DNA of 17,485 bases from CAZMCH01 sp964564735 (GTDB lineage Bacteria > Poribacteria > DTPJ01): positions 1 to 17,485 of the forward strand of contig CAZMCH010000086.1 in NCBI GenBank assembly GCA_964564735.1. Reading direction: 5' to 3'. Below the pieces are notes generated by a model, which saw nothing but the letters and a program-made list of their open reading frames with translations, ran no database searches and had not been told where the DNA came from. Positions 8,279-15,779 of the stretch are shown here, one piece after another (position 1 is the stretch's first letter; every line of letters begins with the position of its first letter). Position numbers and translations under genes: made by a program.

Positions 8279-8419
8279 TTAGGAAGAATCAGCGCGGGTA
8301 AAGGAAATAATAATTCCTGTAAATACATATAAGGGATAATAGGCATCGTTTTTGATTAAAAGAGCAAAAAACAGGTAATTAACATATCAAAACACTATTT
8401 ATAAACCCAGGATAAAATA

Positions 8420-9466
8420 ATGAAAGTAATTGTATTTACAAGATTTAGGCTAATATTACAAATCATATTCTTTTTCACGCTCATAAATTCCACTATAATG
8501 GCTGATTCATGGGAAAAGAAAGCAGATATGCCCATGTCAAGATACCGTCATAAGTCGGTTGAAGTTAATGGAAAAATCTATGTTATCGGTGGATATAATA
8601 TTGGTGTTACTAGGAGAGTTCAGGAATACGATCCTGCAACAGATACATGGCTTGACAAAGCAAGTATGCCTGTGGAGATGTCCAATTTTTCGATATGCGC
8701 AATAGACGAGAAAATCTATGTCATAAAAGGTTCGATAGATGCAGTCTGTGATTTATACGAATATGATACATTAGCGGACACATGGACAAAAAAGGCGGAT
8801 CTGCCAACAGCAAGACGTGACCATGAAGCCTGTAGCTTGAATGAAAAAATCTATGTTATCGGAGGAAGTTCAAATGTAGGTGTTTTAAAAACAGTAGAAA
8901 TATATGATCCCAAGACTGACAAATGGGCAAAAGGCAAAGATATGCTTTCACCTAAGACCCAAATGGCTGTTGAAAATGCAGATGGCAAGATCTATACTAT
9001 AGGTGGTCTGGATGGAAATTTGCTTCTCTCTGGAATTGTAGAGGAATTTGATCCGAATACAGGTTTATGGAGAGAAAGAGTCAGTATACCAAGACCAAGA
9101 TATAATCTAGCAACATGCGTTTTGGAGGATAGGATATATGTTATTGGTGGTATGGTTCAGGGCAAGAAAGACTGGGAAAATGTTGGCACAGTTGAAGAAT
9201 ATAATCCATCACAAAATAGATGGTCTTTAAGAGCGACAATGCCTACTCCAAGAAGCAAGCATTCTGCATGTTCAGCAGGAGGAAATATATATGTATTCGG
9301 TGGCGTAGGCGAAAATTGGGAACAAGCCCCTCTTTCAACGGTAGAAAAATATAATCCGTGGCCATCAGCAATTTTGCCAAAAGGTGATTTACCTGCAACA
9401 TGGGGGAATATTAAAAAAGATAAAATAGTTAAAACAAAAACTTTTTCCAATCTAATATTATTTTGA
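8420..9466 (+). CDS. Secreted Kelch-repeat beta-propeller protein
   Basis: The 348-residue protein starts with a signal peptide: basic residues, a hydrophobic run ILQIIFFFTLI, and a likely cut after IMA. Six Kelch repeats follow, each with a GKIYVIGG-like strand and a closing E-Y/F-D/N-P-x-x-x-x-W turn: about residues 38-80, 81-125, 126-175, 176-222, 223-280 and 281-330. The second repeat reads IYVIKG, losing one of the two glycines. Six repeats fit a closed six-bladed propeller. A short tail with the phrase GDLPATWGNIK follows; I recall similar tails on exported proteins of Poribacteria, but cannot verify this here. The fold mediates binding; no catalytic residues of galactose-oxidase type are evident. 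AGGA at 8409-8412 supports the start. It appears to be a single-gene unit with its own promoter and terminator. Confidence 0.88.
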   Translation: MKVIVFTRFRLILQIIFFFTLINSTIMADSWEKKADMPMSRYRHKSVEVNGKIYVIGGYNIGVTRRVQEYDPATDTWLDKASMPVEMSNFSICAIDEKIYVIKGSIDAVCDLYEYDTLADTWTKKADLPTARRDHEACSLNEKIYVIGGSSNVGVLKTVEIYDPKTDKWAKGKDMLSPKTQMAVENADGKIYTIGGLDGNLLLSGIVEEFDPNTGLWRERVSIPRPRYNLATCVLEDRIYVIGGMVQGKKDWENVGTVEEYNPSQNRWSLRATMPTPRSKHSACSAGGNIYVFGGVGENWEQAPLSTVEKYNPWPSAILPKGDLPATWGNIKKDKIVKTKTFSNLILF

Positions 9467-9496
9467 TGCATTTAACCCAATATCAGCATAATAATC

Positions 9497-9532
9497 AAAT
9501 CCTTGCATAATAAGCGAGGATTTACTTTTTTT
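9497..9532 (+). terminator. Strong intrinsic terminator after the Kelch gene
   Basis: A 10-bp stem (9497-9506 with 9514-9523, one G-U pair) closes a 7-nt loop, followed after AC by seven T at 9526-9532. This has all features of a rho-independent terminator. Its T-tract ends only 4 nt before the MFS start codon. Confidence 0.8.
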
Positions 9533-9536
9533 AGAT

Positions 9537-10808
9537 ATGCAAAAAAATCAGGCTATTCAGACAGCCACAAAAAATATTCTAAGGGCTTTCAAATATAGAA
9601 ACTATCGCTTATTTTTCGCTGGTCAAGGCATATCTCTCATTGGAACATGGATGCACAGGATTGCTATAGGATGGCTTGTTTATCGTCTGACAGATTCTGC
9701 TTTTTTACTGGGATTGATAGGTTCATTAGGGCAATTACCGAGTCTAGTTTTTTCACCATTTGCTGGAGTAATTGCTGATAAATATGATCGCCGTCGAATT
9801 ATGATTGTTGTGCAAGTATTATCTATGTTTCATGCTTTTATTTTATCTATACTTGTTTTAACTGATACAATTACTTTATGGCATATTATTATTCTTAGCA
9901 CAATTTTGGGGATTGTTAATGTTGTTGATATACCTGTAAGACAGTCTTTTGTAATACAAATTATTGAGAAAAAAGAGGATTTTGGTAATACTATTGCTAT
10001 GAATTCTTTTATGTTCAATAGCGCTAGATTAATTGGTCCTTCAATTGCTGGAATTTTGATTTCCTTAGTTGGTGAAGGAGTATGTTTTCTATTAAATGGA
10101 ATAAGTTATATTGCCATGATATTAGCTTTATTAGCCATGAGAGTCAAACATGAAAAACCAATTTCTAAACAAAATATTTGGAAAGACCTAAAAAAAGGTT
10201 CTATTTATACATTTGGAGTTAAACCAATACGAAACATTCTTTTGCTGCTGAGTTTAGTTAGTCTTGTTGGTATGCCTTATACCGTTCTCATGCCTGTTTT
10301 TGCCAAAGACATACTTCATGGCGATTCACAAACTCTTGGTTTCCTTATGGCTGGTGCTGGTGTTGGTGCTATATTTGGTGCGCTTTTTCTTGCGTCAAGA
10401 AAAAACTCTCAAGGTTTGGAAAGAATAATTCCTGTTGCAACAACAATCTTTGGAATCGGTCTAATCATGTTCTCGCTATCAAGATTTTTCATTCCTTCAC
10501 TTATCTTAATTGCTTTATGTGGATTTGGCATGATGGTGCAAATGGCATCATGTAATACTCTTGTTCAGTCTGTTGTTGACGATGATAAACGTGGGCGTGT
10601 GATGAGCTTTTATTCGATGGCATTTATGGGCCCAGCCCCTTTTGGAAGCCTATTAGCAGGTGCAAGCGCAACAAGAATTGGGGCGCCAAATACATTAATT
10701 ATTGGCGGAATTTTGTGTATATTTGGTGCTATTGTCTTTATAAGCAAGCTTTCCATATTTAATATCTATAAAGCTGAATTGCAGGAACGAAAATCAGCTA
10801 ATCTTTAG
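9537..10808 (+). CDS. MFS transporter, EntS/MFS_3-like exporter
   Basis: The 423-residue inner-membrane protein has about 12 hydrophobic segments, as usual for the major facilitator superfamily. The N-terminal FKYRNYRLFFAGQGISLIGTWM pattern and the loop-2/3 motif GVIADKYDRRRI are typical of the MFS_3 group that contains the enterobactin exporter EntS and various efflux proteins. A central loop (about residues 200-222) separates the two six-helix halves. The substrate cannot be predicted. ATG 9537 is the first possible start and no Shine-Dalgarno is visible, because the upstream 40 nt are the terminator of the preceding gene. The base composition is more AT-rich than its neighbours. It is transcribed alone or by read-through, and appears unrelated to the flanking clusters. 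Confidence 0.85.
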   Translation: MQKNQAIQTATKNILRAFKYRNYRLFFAGQGISLIGTWMHRIAIGWLVYRLTDSAFLLGLIGSLGQLPSLVFSPFAGVIADKYDRRRIMIVVQVLSMFHAFILSILVLTDTITLWHIIILSTILGIVNVVDIPVRQSFVIQIIEKKEDFGNTIAMNSFMFNSARLIGPSIAGILISLVGEGVCFLLNGISYIAMILALLAMRVKHEKPISKQNIWKDLKKGSIYTFGVKPIRNILLLLSLVSLVGMPYTVLMPVFAKDILHGDSQTLGFLMAGAGVGAIFGALFLASRKNSQGLERIIPVATTIFGIGLIMFSLSRFFIPSLILIALCGFGMMVQMASCNTLVQSVVDDDKRGRVMSFYSMAFMGPAPFGSLLAGASATRIGAPNTLIIGGILCIFGAIVFISKLSIFNIYKAELQERKSANL

Positions 10809-10882
10809 CAATATTAGCTTCAGTAACCTATCCTAATAATAATTTTTCCTTCATTTCAATAAAATCATTCATCAATAAAGTA

Positions 10883-10912
10883 AATTTTTATTTATTTTAT
10901 ATAATAAAAATT
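10883..10912. terminator. AT-only hairpin downstream of the MFS gene
   Basis: AATTTTTATT at 10883-10892 is a perfect inverted repeat of 10903-10912 around a 10-nt loop. It could act as a weak terminator for the transporter gene. It also supplies A/T tracts just upstream of the next -35 box, where it may act as an UP-like element. Confidence 0.35.
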
Positions 10913-10915
10913 AAG

Positions 10916-10945
10916 TTTGACTTTTATTATAAATTAATTTATAAT
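10916..10945 (+). promoter_or_regulatory. Sigma-70 promoter of the glutamate-synthase/diaphorase operon
   Basis: TTTGAC at 10916-10921 and a perfect TATAAT at 10940-10945 are separated by 18 nt. Transcription would begin near 10952, leaving a leader of about 115 nt before the glutamate-synthase-like gene. The leader contains the hairpin at 10984-11012 and a 16-codon ORF. This is the best-matching promoter in the window. Confidence 0.65.
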
Positions 10946-10983
10946 TATAAAAGTTCAAGGTAATAAGTTTCCTACTTCCTATT

Positions 10984-11012
10984 TTGGATACTATCTATGG
11001 ATAAGTATCCAA
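10984..11012 (+). promoter_or_regulatory. 12-bp leader hairpin or operator upstream of the leader ORF
   Basis: TTGGATACT at 10984-10992 is a perfect inverted repeat of AGTATCCAA at 11004-11012. In RNA the stem extends inwards by ATC/GAT (10993-10995 with 11000-11002) across one bulged A at 11003, leaving a TATG loop. No T-tract follows, so it is not a terminator. It ends 3 nt before a GGAGG Shine-Dalgarno. It could be an operator for the downstream NrpR-type repressor or an RNA control element. The known methanogen operator forms (GGAA-N6-TTCC, GGTA-N6-TACC) are not present. Confidence 0.5.
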
Positions 11013-11025
11013 TTTGGAGGGTATT

Positions 11026-11076
11026 ATGCGCAGAAATTTTAGTTATGTCTATAAGGAGAGCGAAACATGTCTTTAA
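11026..11076 (+). CDS. 16-codon leader ORF overlapping the glutamate-synthase-like start
   Basis: ATG 11026 follows a near-perfect Shine-Dalgarno GGAGG (11016-11020) with 5-nt spacing, better than that of the main gene. The peptide MRRNFSYVYKESETCL ends in TAA at 11074-11076, 10 nt inside the next gene and in a different frame. The AAGGAG of the next gene (11053-11058) lies within the leader ORF, so ribosomes on the leader would cover and then reload at the main start: translational coupling. There is no run of a single amino acid of the classic attenuator kind. It may encode only a regulatory peptide. Confidence 0.45.
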   Translation: MRRNFSYVYKESETCL

Positions 11077-12644
11077 GTGTGCCAAATGCAAGTTCAGCAA
11101 CTCTAACCAGAAACAGAGTTGGACGTGCGCCTGTTTCGGGTATATGTGTAACCTGCATAGATGGTTGTTTGGGTCCATGCGAGGTTGGTAGATCAGCATT
11201 AAGAGGCAGAGAAATACTTTATCCGCAACCATATGGAAGAATAACGGCAGGTTCAGAAAAAACATATCCCATTGATTTTTCACATTTTAATATTCAGGGA
11301 TCATGCGTTGGTGCCTATGGAACTGAGGCTGATTCTGACAAAGCAGTATTTCAATCAGTTAATATTTCAACAAAAGTTGGTGCAACAAATAAGATAGAGC
11401 TTGACGTTCCATTCTTTACTGGTGCGGTTGGTTCTACTGATATAGCAAGAATACATTGGGAATCTTTGGCTACTGGTGCCGCTATTAGTGGAGCTATCGT
11501 TGTTATTGGTGAAAACGTTTGTGGGATGGATCCAAATGGCGAAATTAAAAATAACAGAATTATTGAGTCTCCAGAAATGCGCCGTAGAGTAGAAATCTAC
11601 AAAAAATGGTATAATGGCAAGGGCAACATCATTGTTCAGATGAATGTTGAGGATACACGTTTAGGCGTTGCTGAATACGTTATTGACAAATTGGGCGTTG
11701 AGGTTATCGAGTTAAAATGGGGTCAAGGTGCAAAAGACATTGGCGGAGAAGTAAAATTGCCTTCTCTTGAAAGAGCAAAGCAACTAAAAGACAGGGGCTA
11801 CATTGTTCATCCCGATCCTGATGATCCTTTTGTTCAGGAAGATTTCAAGGAAGGCGGATTTAAAGAATTTGAGCGTCATTCCAGACTTGGAATGGTTGAT
11901 GAAGAAGGTTTTTATAAGGAAGTTGAAAGGCTTAGAGGACTTGGAGCAAAGTATGTTACGCTAAAAACTGGTGCATATCGTCCAAGAGACCTTGCGCTTG
12001 CGGTCAAAGTTGCATCAAACGCAAAGCTTGACATGCTTACAGTTGATGGAGCAAGTGGTGGAACTGGTATGAGTCCCTGGAGAATGATGAACGAATGGGG
12101 AATCCCAACCATTGAACTTGAATGTCTATTCTATCAATGCCTGCAAAAGCTAGAAAAGAAAGGCGCATTTATTCCTTCATGTGCTATGGCTGGCGGATTT
12201 TCGCTTGAAGACCATATTTTCAAGGGTATTGCACTTGGAGCGCCTTATATTAAGGCTATTTGTCTTGGTAGAGCAACAATGACAGCTGCTATGGTTGCCA
12301 ATACTATCGGTGAAATAATCAAATCCAATAAAACGCTTCCAATAGATGTGAGTAAATATGGTGAGAGTATCGATCAGATATTCGTTGGAAGTATTGAGCT
12401 AAAAGAAAAACTCGGTTCAGATGAATTTCACAAATTACCACCGGGCGCTATAGGTATGTATACTTATTACGATAGGCTAGGAACTGGTTTAAAGCAATTT
12501 ATGGCTGGCGCTAGGAAATTTAGCTTAGATTACATCCAAAGAGATGATATAGTTGCGCTTACTCGTGAAGCAGCAGATATTTCTGGAATCGATTATGTAA
12601 TGGATGCTGATAAAGAAGAAATAGAAAAAATATTGGGAGCATAA
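11067..12644 (+). CDS. Divergent FMN-binding glutamate-synthase-like protein
   Basis: The 525-residue protein matches the FMN-binding central domain of glutamate synthase (GltB/archaeal type). Landmarks are ELKWGQGAK (215-223, GltB IKLGQGAKPG), the phosphate-binding VDGASGGTGMSP (327-337, GltB DGGTGASP), and AGGFSLEDHIFKGIALGA near 375-390. The class II glutaminase domain and the C-terminal GXGXG helix domain of GltB are absent, as in archaeal split enzymes. The Cys-x5-Cys-x4-Cys motif that holds the 3Fe-4S cluster in GltB is also absent: that place reads LGRATMTAAMVANTIG. Instead C27, C30, C34 and C38 near the N-terminus form CxxCxxxCxxxC, a likely Fe-S site. AAGGAG at 11053-11058 sets the start. 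It heads an operon with NuoE/F/G-like electron-input genes. The real substrate pair is unproven. Confidence 0.8.
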   Translation: MSLSVPNASSATLTRNRVGRAPVSGICVTCIDGCLGPCEVGRSALRGREILYPQPYGRITAGSEKTYPIDFSHFNIQGSCVGAYGTEADSDKAVFQSVNISTKVGATNKIELDVPFFTGAVGSTDIARIHWESLATGAAISGAIVVIGENVCGMDPNGEIKNNRIIESPEMRRRVEIYKKWYNGKGNIIVQMNVEDTRLGVAEYVIDKLGVEVIELKWGQGAKDIGGEVKLPSLERAKQLKDRGYIVHPDPDDPFVQEDFKEGGFKEFERHSRLGMVDEEGFYKEVERLRGLGAKYVTLKTGAYRPRDLALAVKVASNAKLDMLTVDGASGGTGMSPWRMMNEWGIPTIELECLFYQCLQKLEKKGAFIPSCAMAGGFSLEDHIFKGIALGAPYIKAICLGRATMTAAMVANTIGEIIKSNKTLPIDVSKYGESIDQIFVGSIELKEKLGSDEFHKLPPGAIGMYTYYDRLGTGLKQFMAGARKFSLDYIQRDDIVALTREAADISGIDYVMDADKEEIEKILGA

Positions 12645-12645
12645 C

Positions 12646-13107
12646 ATGGAACTCAGTATGGTAGATTCAATAGTAGATGCGCATAAGCGCAAAACTTGGG
12701 CTTTAATCTCCATTCTTCAGGACATCCAGAAAGAAGATGGTTATCTAACTCAAGAGGTGCTTAGAAGAATCTCTGAGAGGATGGACATTCCTTTAACAAG
12801 GCTTTATGAAGTAGCGACTTTTTATCGTTCATTAAGCCTTATACCTCAGGGAAAACATAATATAACCATCTGTTCAGGAACAGCGTGTCATGTTCGTGGC
12901 TCAAACAGGATTCTAAATGAACTGACAAATTATCTAAAAATAGAACCCGGTGGAACAACTGAGGACGGAGAATTTACTCTTCATGTGGTCAACTGTCTTG
13001 GTGCATGTGCGATAGGACCCGTTGTGGTTCTTGATGGCAAGTATCATGGAAAGATGACTCCAACCAAAGTAAAGAATCTGCTCGAAAAATGCAGGAGTGA
13101 AGCATGA
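12646..13107 (+). CDS. NuoE/HydC-type thioredoxin-like [2Fe-2S] subunit
   Basis: The 153-residue protein has the length and fold pattern of NuoE/HoxE/HydC, the small [2Fe-2S] partner of the NADH-oxidising flavoprotein. The N-terminal helical part includes LISILQDIQKEDGYL and RLYEVATFY, typical of the family. The cluster ligands are C76 and C81 (CSGTAC) and C117 and C121 (CLGAC), the canonical C-x4-C and C-x3-C arrangement. It starts one base after the upstream stop, with GGGAG at 12635-12639, and its stop overlaps the next start as ATGA, so all three proteins are translationally coupled. Expected role: electron transfer, cytoplasmic, in complex with the next gene product. Confidence 0.93.
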   Translation: MELSMVDSIVDAHKRKTWALISILQDIQKEDGYLTQEVLRRISERMDIPLTRLYEVATFYRSLSLIPQGKHNITICSGTACHVRGSNRILNELTNYLKIEPGGTTEDGEFTLHVVNCLGACAIGPVVVLDGKYHGKMTPTKVKNLLEKCRSEA

Positions 13108-14960
13108 AAAGACTAGAGAGTATTCAAGACCTAGAAGAATTTAGAAAGGCTATTCTAAAAAAGAACGAAGCCTTTGAAAAAACGGTCACTCTCTGCGGAG
13201 GAACCGGATGCCGTGCCTATGGGTCTGAGCCGATTAGAAATATCTTTGAGCGTAAATTGCATGAAAAAGGTATTAGCGACAAAATCAGGCTTATATTCAG
13301 TGGATGTCATGGCTTCTGCGAGCAGGGACCATTGGTCGTCATCAAACCTGATGGTATTCTTTACTGCAAAGTGACCGAAGATGATATAGACACAATAATT
13401 TCCGAGACATTAATAAATGGCAAGGTTATAGATTCCTTGCTTTACGAAGATGCCATTACTGGCGAAAAGATCACTTATGAAAAGGATATTCCTTTTTATA
13501 AAGCACAAAGGCGAATCATATTTGGACAAAACGGATCGCTTGATCCATCTAAGATTGAGGATTATATTGCGCTTGGTGGTTATCAGGCTTTGAGCAAAGT
13601 TTTGTCTGGAATAGATGCTGATAAGGTAATAAACGAAGTCAAAATTGCGGGATTAAGAGGCAGAGGAGGCGGAGGCTTTCCAACATGGCAAAAGTGGCTG
13701 AGTTGTCGTGAGGCAAAAGGTAGGGAAAAATACCTGATATGTAATTGCGATGAAGGCGACCCTGGTGCATATATGGATAGGTCACTTCTTGAAGGTAATC
13801 CACATCTGGTTCTTGAAGGTATGCTTATCGGCGCTTATGCAATCGGTTCAGAAGAAGGATATATATACGTTCGCCATGAATATCCGTTTGCATGGGAAAA
13901 TGCTGGCATAGCCATTGAGCAAGCAAGAGAACTAGGGCTTCTTGGTGAAAATATACTCGGTTCTGGATTGAATTTTGATGTTGATATATCAAGAGGCGGA
14001 GGCGCATTTGTCTGTGGGGAATCAACTGCGCTTGTCGCATCTCTTGAGGGGCGATCTGGTGAACCTCGCGACAAACAGCATCTTCATACCGTAGAAAGTG
14101 GTCTCTGGGAAAAGCCAACCGTCCTTAACAATGTTGAAACATGGGCAAACGTGCCTTTCATAATCAACAATGGTGCTGATTGGTATTCGCAAATTGGCAC
14201 AGCTAAGAGCAAGGGAACAAAGATATTCTCTCTTGTTGGCAAAGTAAAAAATACAGGACTTGTGGAAGTTCCTATGGGCATATCATTAAAGGAAATCGTC
14301 TATGATATAGGCGGTGGAACACCCGATGGCGCGGAAATTAAGGCTGTCCAAACAGGGGGTCCTTCTGGTGGTTGTATCCCCAATAATCTATTAGACCTTC
14401 CAGTTGATTTTGACGAATTAACCAAAGTAGGATCCATGATGGGTTCTGGTGGAATGATCGTCATGGATAAAAAGACCTGCATGGTTGATGTTGCAAGATA
14501 TTTCATCAAATTCCTTAAAGATGAATCATGCGGAAAGTGTATGCCTTGCAGAGAAGGCTTAAAACGAATGGACGAGATATTAACCGATATAATCGAAGGT
14601 AATGGAACTATGGGAAGCATTGACCTTATGGAAGAGCTTGCCCTAGTTATGAAAGATGCCTCTTTATGTGGTTTAGGTAAAACAGCACCAAACTCTGTCC
14701 TATCTACGCTTAGATATTTTCGTGATGAATATATCACCCATGTTGTTGACAAAAAATGCCCTGCTGGTATATGTAAATCGCTTATTATTTACTCCATTAA
14801 CGAGGAAAAATGCACTGGTTGCGGGGCTTGCAAGAGAAATTGTCCCTATGAAGCTATAGAAGGCGAAAGAAGAAAGAAACATCATATAATTCCTGAATTG
14901 TGTCAAAAATGCGGTATCTGCTATGATGCCTGCAAATTTGATGCAGTTGAGGCGAATTAG
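13104..14960 (+). CDS. NuoF/HydB/HndC-type NADH-binding flavoprotein with extra Fe-S domains
   Basis: The 618-residue protein has the HydB/HndC layout rather than plain NuoF. Residues ~25-120 are a thioredoxin-like [2Fe-2S] domain (C31, C36, C68, C72). The FMN/NAD(P)H core follows, with GRGGGGFPTW at 186-195 and CDEGDPGAYMDRSLLEGNPH after it. A 4Fe-4S site comes next (C476, C479, C482 in ESCGKCMPCREG, plus C522). A C-terminal ferredoxin domain with two [4Fe-4S] sites closes it (C570/573/576/580 and C600/603/606/610). This set is known from NAD(P)-linked and electron-bifurcating hydrogenases and formate dehydrogenases, where the protein exchanges electrons with NAD(P)H and ferredoxin. No hydrogenase gene is present, so its partner here is probably the glutamate-synthase-like protein. 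The start overlaps the nuoE-like stop by ATGA. Confidence 0.93.
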   Translation: MKRLESIQDLEEFRKAILKKNEAFEKTVTLCGGTGCRAYGSEPIRNIFERKLHEKGISDKIRLIFSGCHGFCEQGPLVVIKPDGILYCKVTEDDIDTIISETLINGKVIDSLLYEDAITGEKITYEKDIPFYKAQRRIIFGQNGSLDPSKIEDYIALGGYQALSKVLSGIDADKVINEVKIAGLRGRGGGGFPTWQKWLSCREAKGREKYLICNCDEGDPGAYMDRSLLEGNPHLVLEGMLIGAYAIGSEEGYIYVRHEYPFAWENAGIAIEQARELGLLGENILGSGLNFDVDISRGGGAFVCGESTALVASLEGRSGEPRDKQHLHTVESGLWEKPTVLNNVETWANVPFIINNGADWYSQIGTAKSKGTKIFSLVGKVKNTGLVEVPMGISLKEIVYDIGGGTPDGAEIKAVQTGGPSGGCIPNNLLDLPVDFDELTKVGSMMGSGGMIVMDKKTCMVDVARYFIKFLKDESCGKCMPCREGLKRMDEILTDIIEGNGTMGSIDLMEELALVMKDASLCGLGKTAPNSVLSTLRYFRDEYITHVVDKKCPAGICKSLIIYSINEEKCTGCGACKRNCPYEAIEGERRKKHHIIPELCQKCGICYDACKFDAVEAN

Positions 14961-15072
14961 GAATAATCTACAGGTTTCGCTGGTTGTGGTGGACTAAAAC
15001 AGATATTTCCGTTAAAATCCGCCAAATCAGTTTTATCTACGTTCCATTCAATAAATTAAAGAGGTAAATAAA

Positions 15073-15774
15073 ATGCATATTACAGTAGAGATAGAAACCT
15101 ATCCAGTTGAAATTGATGGGTTTCAGATGGAAGTTGACGAAGGGACAACCATCCTCGAAGCGGCGCATCAATACGGAATACATATTCCGACAATGTGCTA
15201 TCTTGAGGGATTATCTCCCTATGGCGGTTGTAGAATATGCAGTGTTGAGGTTTCAACTGATGGTGGTAAAACATACAAAGTCGCCGCATCATGTAATTAC
15301 GAGATACATCGTCCTTTAGTTGTCAAGACAGACACGCCCAAAATAAGACGTATCAGAAAAATGCTGGCTGAATTGTTGGTTGCTTCTGCACCAAATGTTA
15401 AATTGGCTCAAGACATCGCCGCTAGATTTGGAATAAACGAAGTCCGATTTAAGATGGAAGATAACCGTTGTATCTTGTGTGGACTATGCGTTAGAATATG
15501 CCACGAACATATGGGCGGAAAGGCTCTTGGATTTGCTGGCAGAGGTCCAGAAAAGAGAGTATCGGCACCATTTGCAGTTAGATCTGAGCTATGCCTAAAA
15601 TGCGGTGGATGTGATTCTATTTGTCCCGGTAAGATGATACCATGTCAGGGTATAAAGATACCGGGTGAGTTGTGCGGAAAATGTGCAAGACCTGATGATA
15701 TGCCCTTTTGTTGTCCTTTGGGAACTTTTGGCTGTTTCTGTGAAAATAATCCACTAGGAACTGATCGCCCATAA
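15073..15774 (+). CDS. HoxU/NuoG-N-terminal-like Fe-S electron-transfer protein
   Basis: The 233-residue protein carries an N-terminal plant-type [2Fe-2S] domain (C42, C53, C56, C74) and a two-cluster [4Fe-4S] domain (C133/136/139/143 and C174/177/180/184). Between them, NuoG and HoxU normally hold a His-Cys3 cluster (H-x3-C-x2-C-x5-C); here that place reads SAPNVKLAQD (105-114) with no ligand, so this cluster is lost. The C-terminal 43 residues hold seven more cysteines (C191, C201, C204, C213, C214, C221, C223), perhaps a further metal site. It lacks the H-cluster domain of HydA and the molybdopterin domain of NuoG, so it is a wire, not a catalyst. AGAGG at 15060-15064 sets the start. The 112-nt spacer before it shows no clear promoter or hairpin. 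Confidence 0.88.
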   Translation: MHITVEIETYPVEIDGFQMEVDEGTTILEAAHQYGIHIPTMCYLEGLSPYGGCRICSVEVSTDGGKTYKVAASCNYEIHRPLVVKTDTPKIRRIRKMLAELLVASAPNVKLAQDIAARFGINEVRFKMEDNRCILCGLCVRICHEHMGGKALGFAGRGPEKRVSAPFAVRSELCLKCGGCDSICPGKMIPCQGIKIPGELCGKCARPDDMPFCCPLGTFGCFCENNPLGTDRP

Positions 15775-15779
15775 CAAAG

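Noticed and set aside
8161..8419. tRNA, riboswitch or CRISPR in the larger spacers
   Set aside because: No cloverleaf, T-loop sequence, known aptamer core or regularly spaced direct repeats were seen here or in 10809-11066 or 16852-16947.
10997..11191. 64-codon ORF starting in the hairpin loop at 10997
   Set aside because: It lacks a ribosome site and mostly overlaps the well-supported glutamate-synthase-like gene in another frame.
14300..14752. 150-codon open frame on the minus strand inside the NuoF-like gene
   Set aside because: It lies wholly within a strongly conserved gene, its translation resembles no family I know, and it looks like a shadow of coding bias.
12646..15774. Bifurcating or bidirectional [FeFe]/[NiFe] hydrogenase
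   Set aside because: The NuoE/HydB/HoxU-like subunits fit such enzymes, but no H-cluster domain and no NiFe large or small subunit is present, and the cluster is bounded by unrelated genes on both sides.
12646..15774. Part of respiratory complex I
   Set aside because: No membrane or quinone-module subunits occur, the NuoG-like protein has no molybdopterin-like C-terminal domain, and the NuoF-like protein has the HydB-type N- and C-terminal additions.
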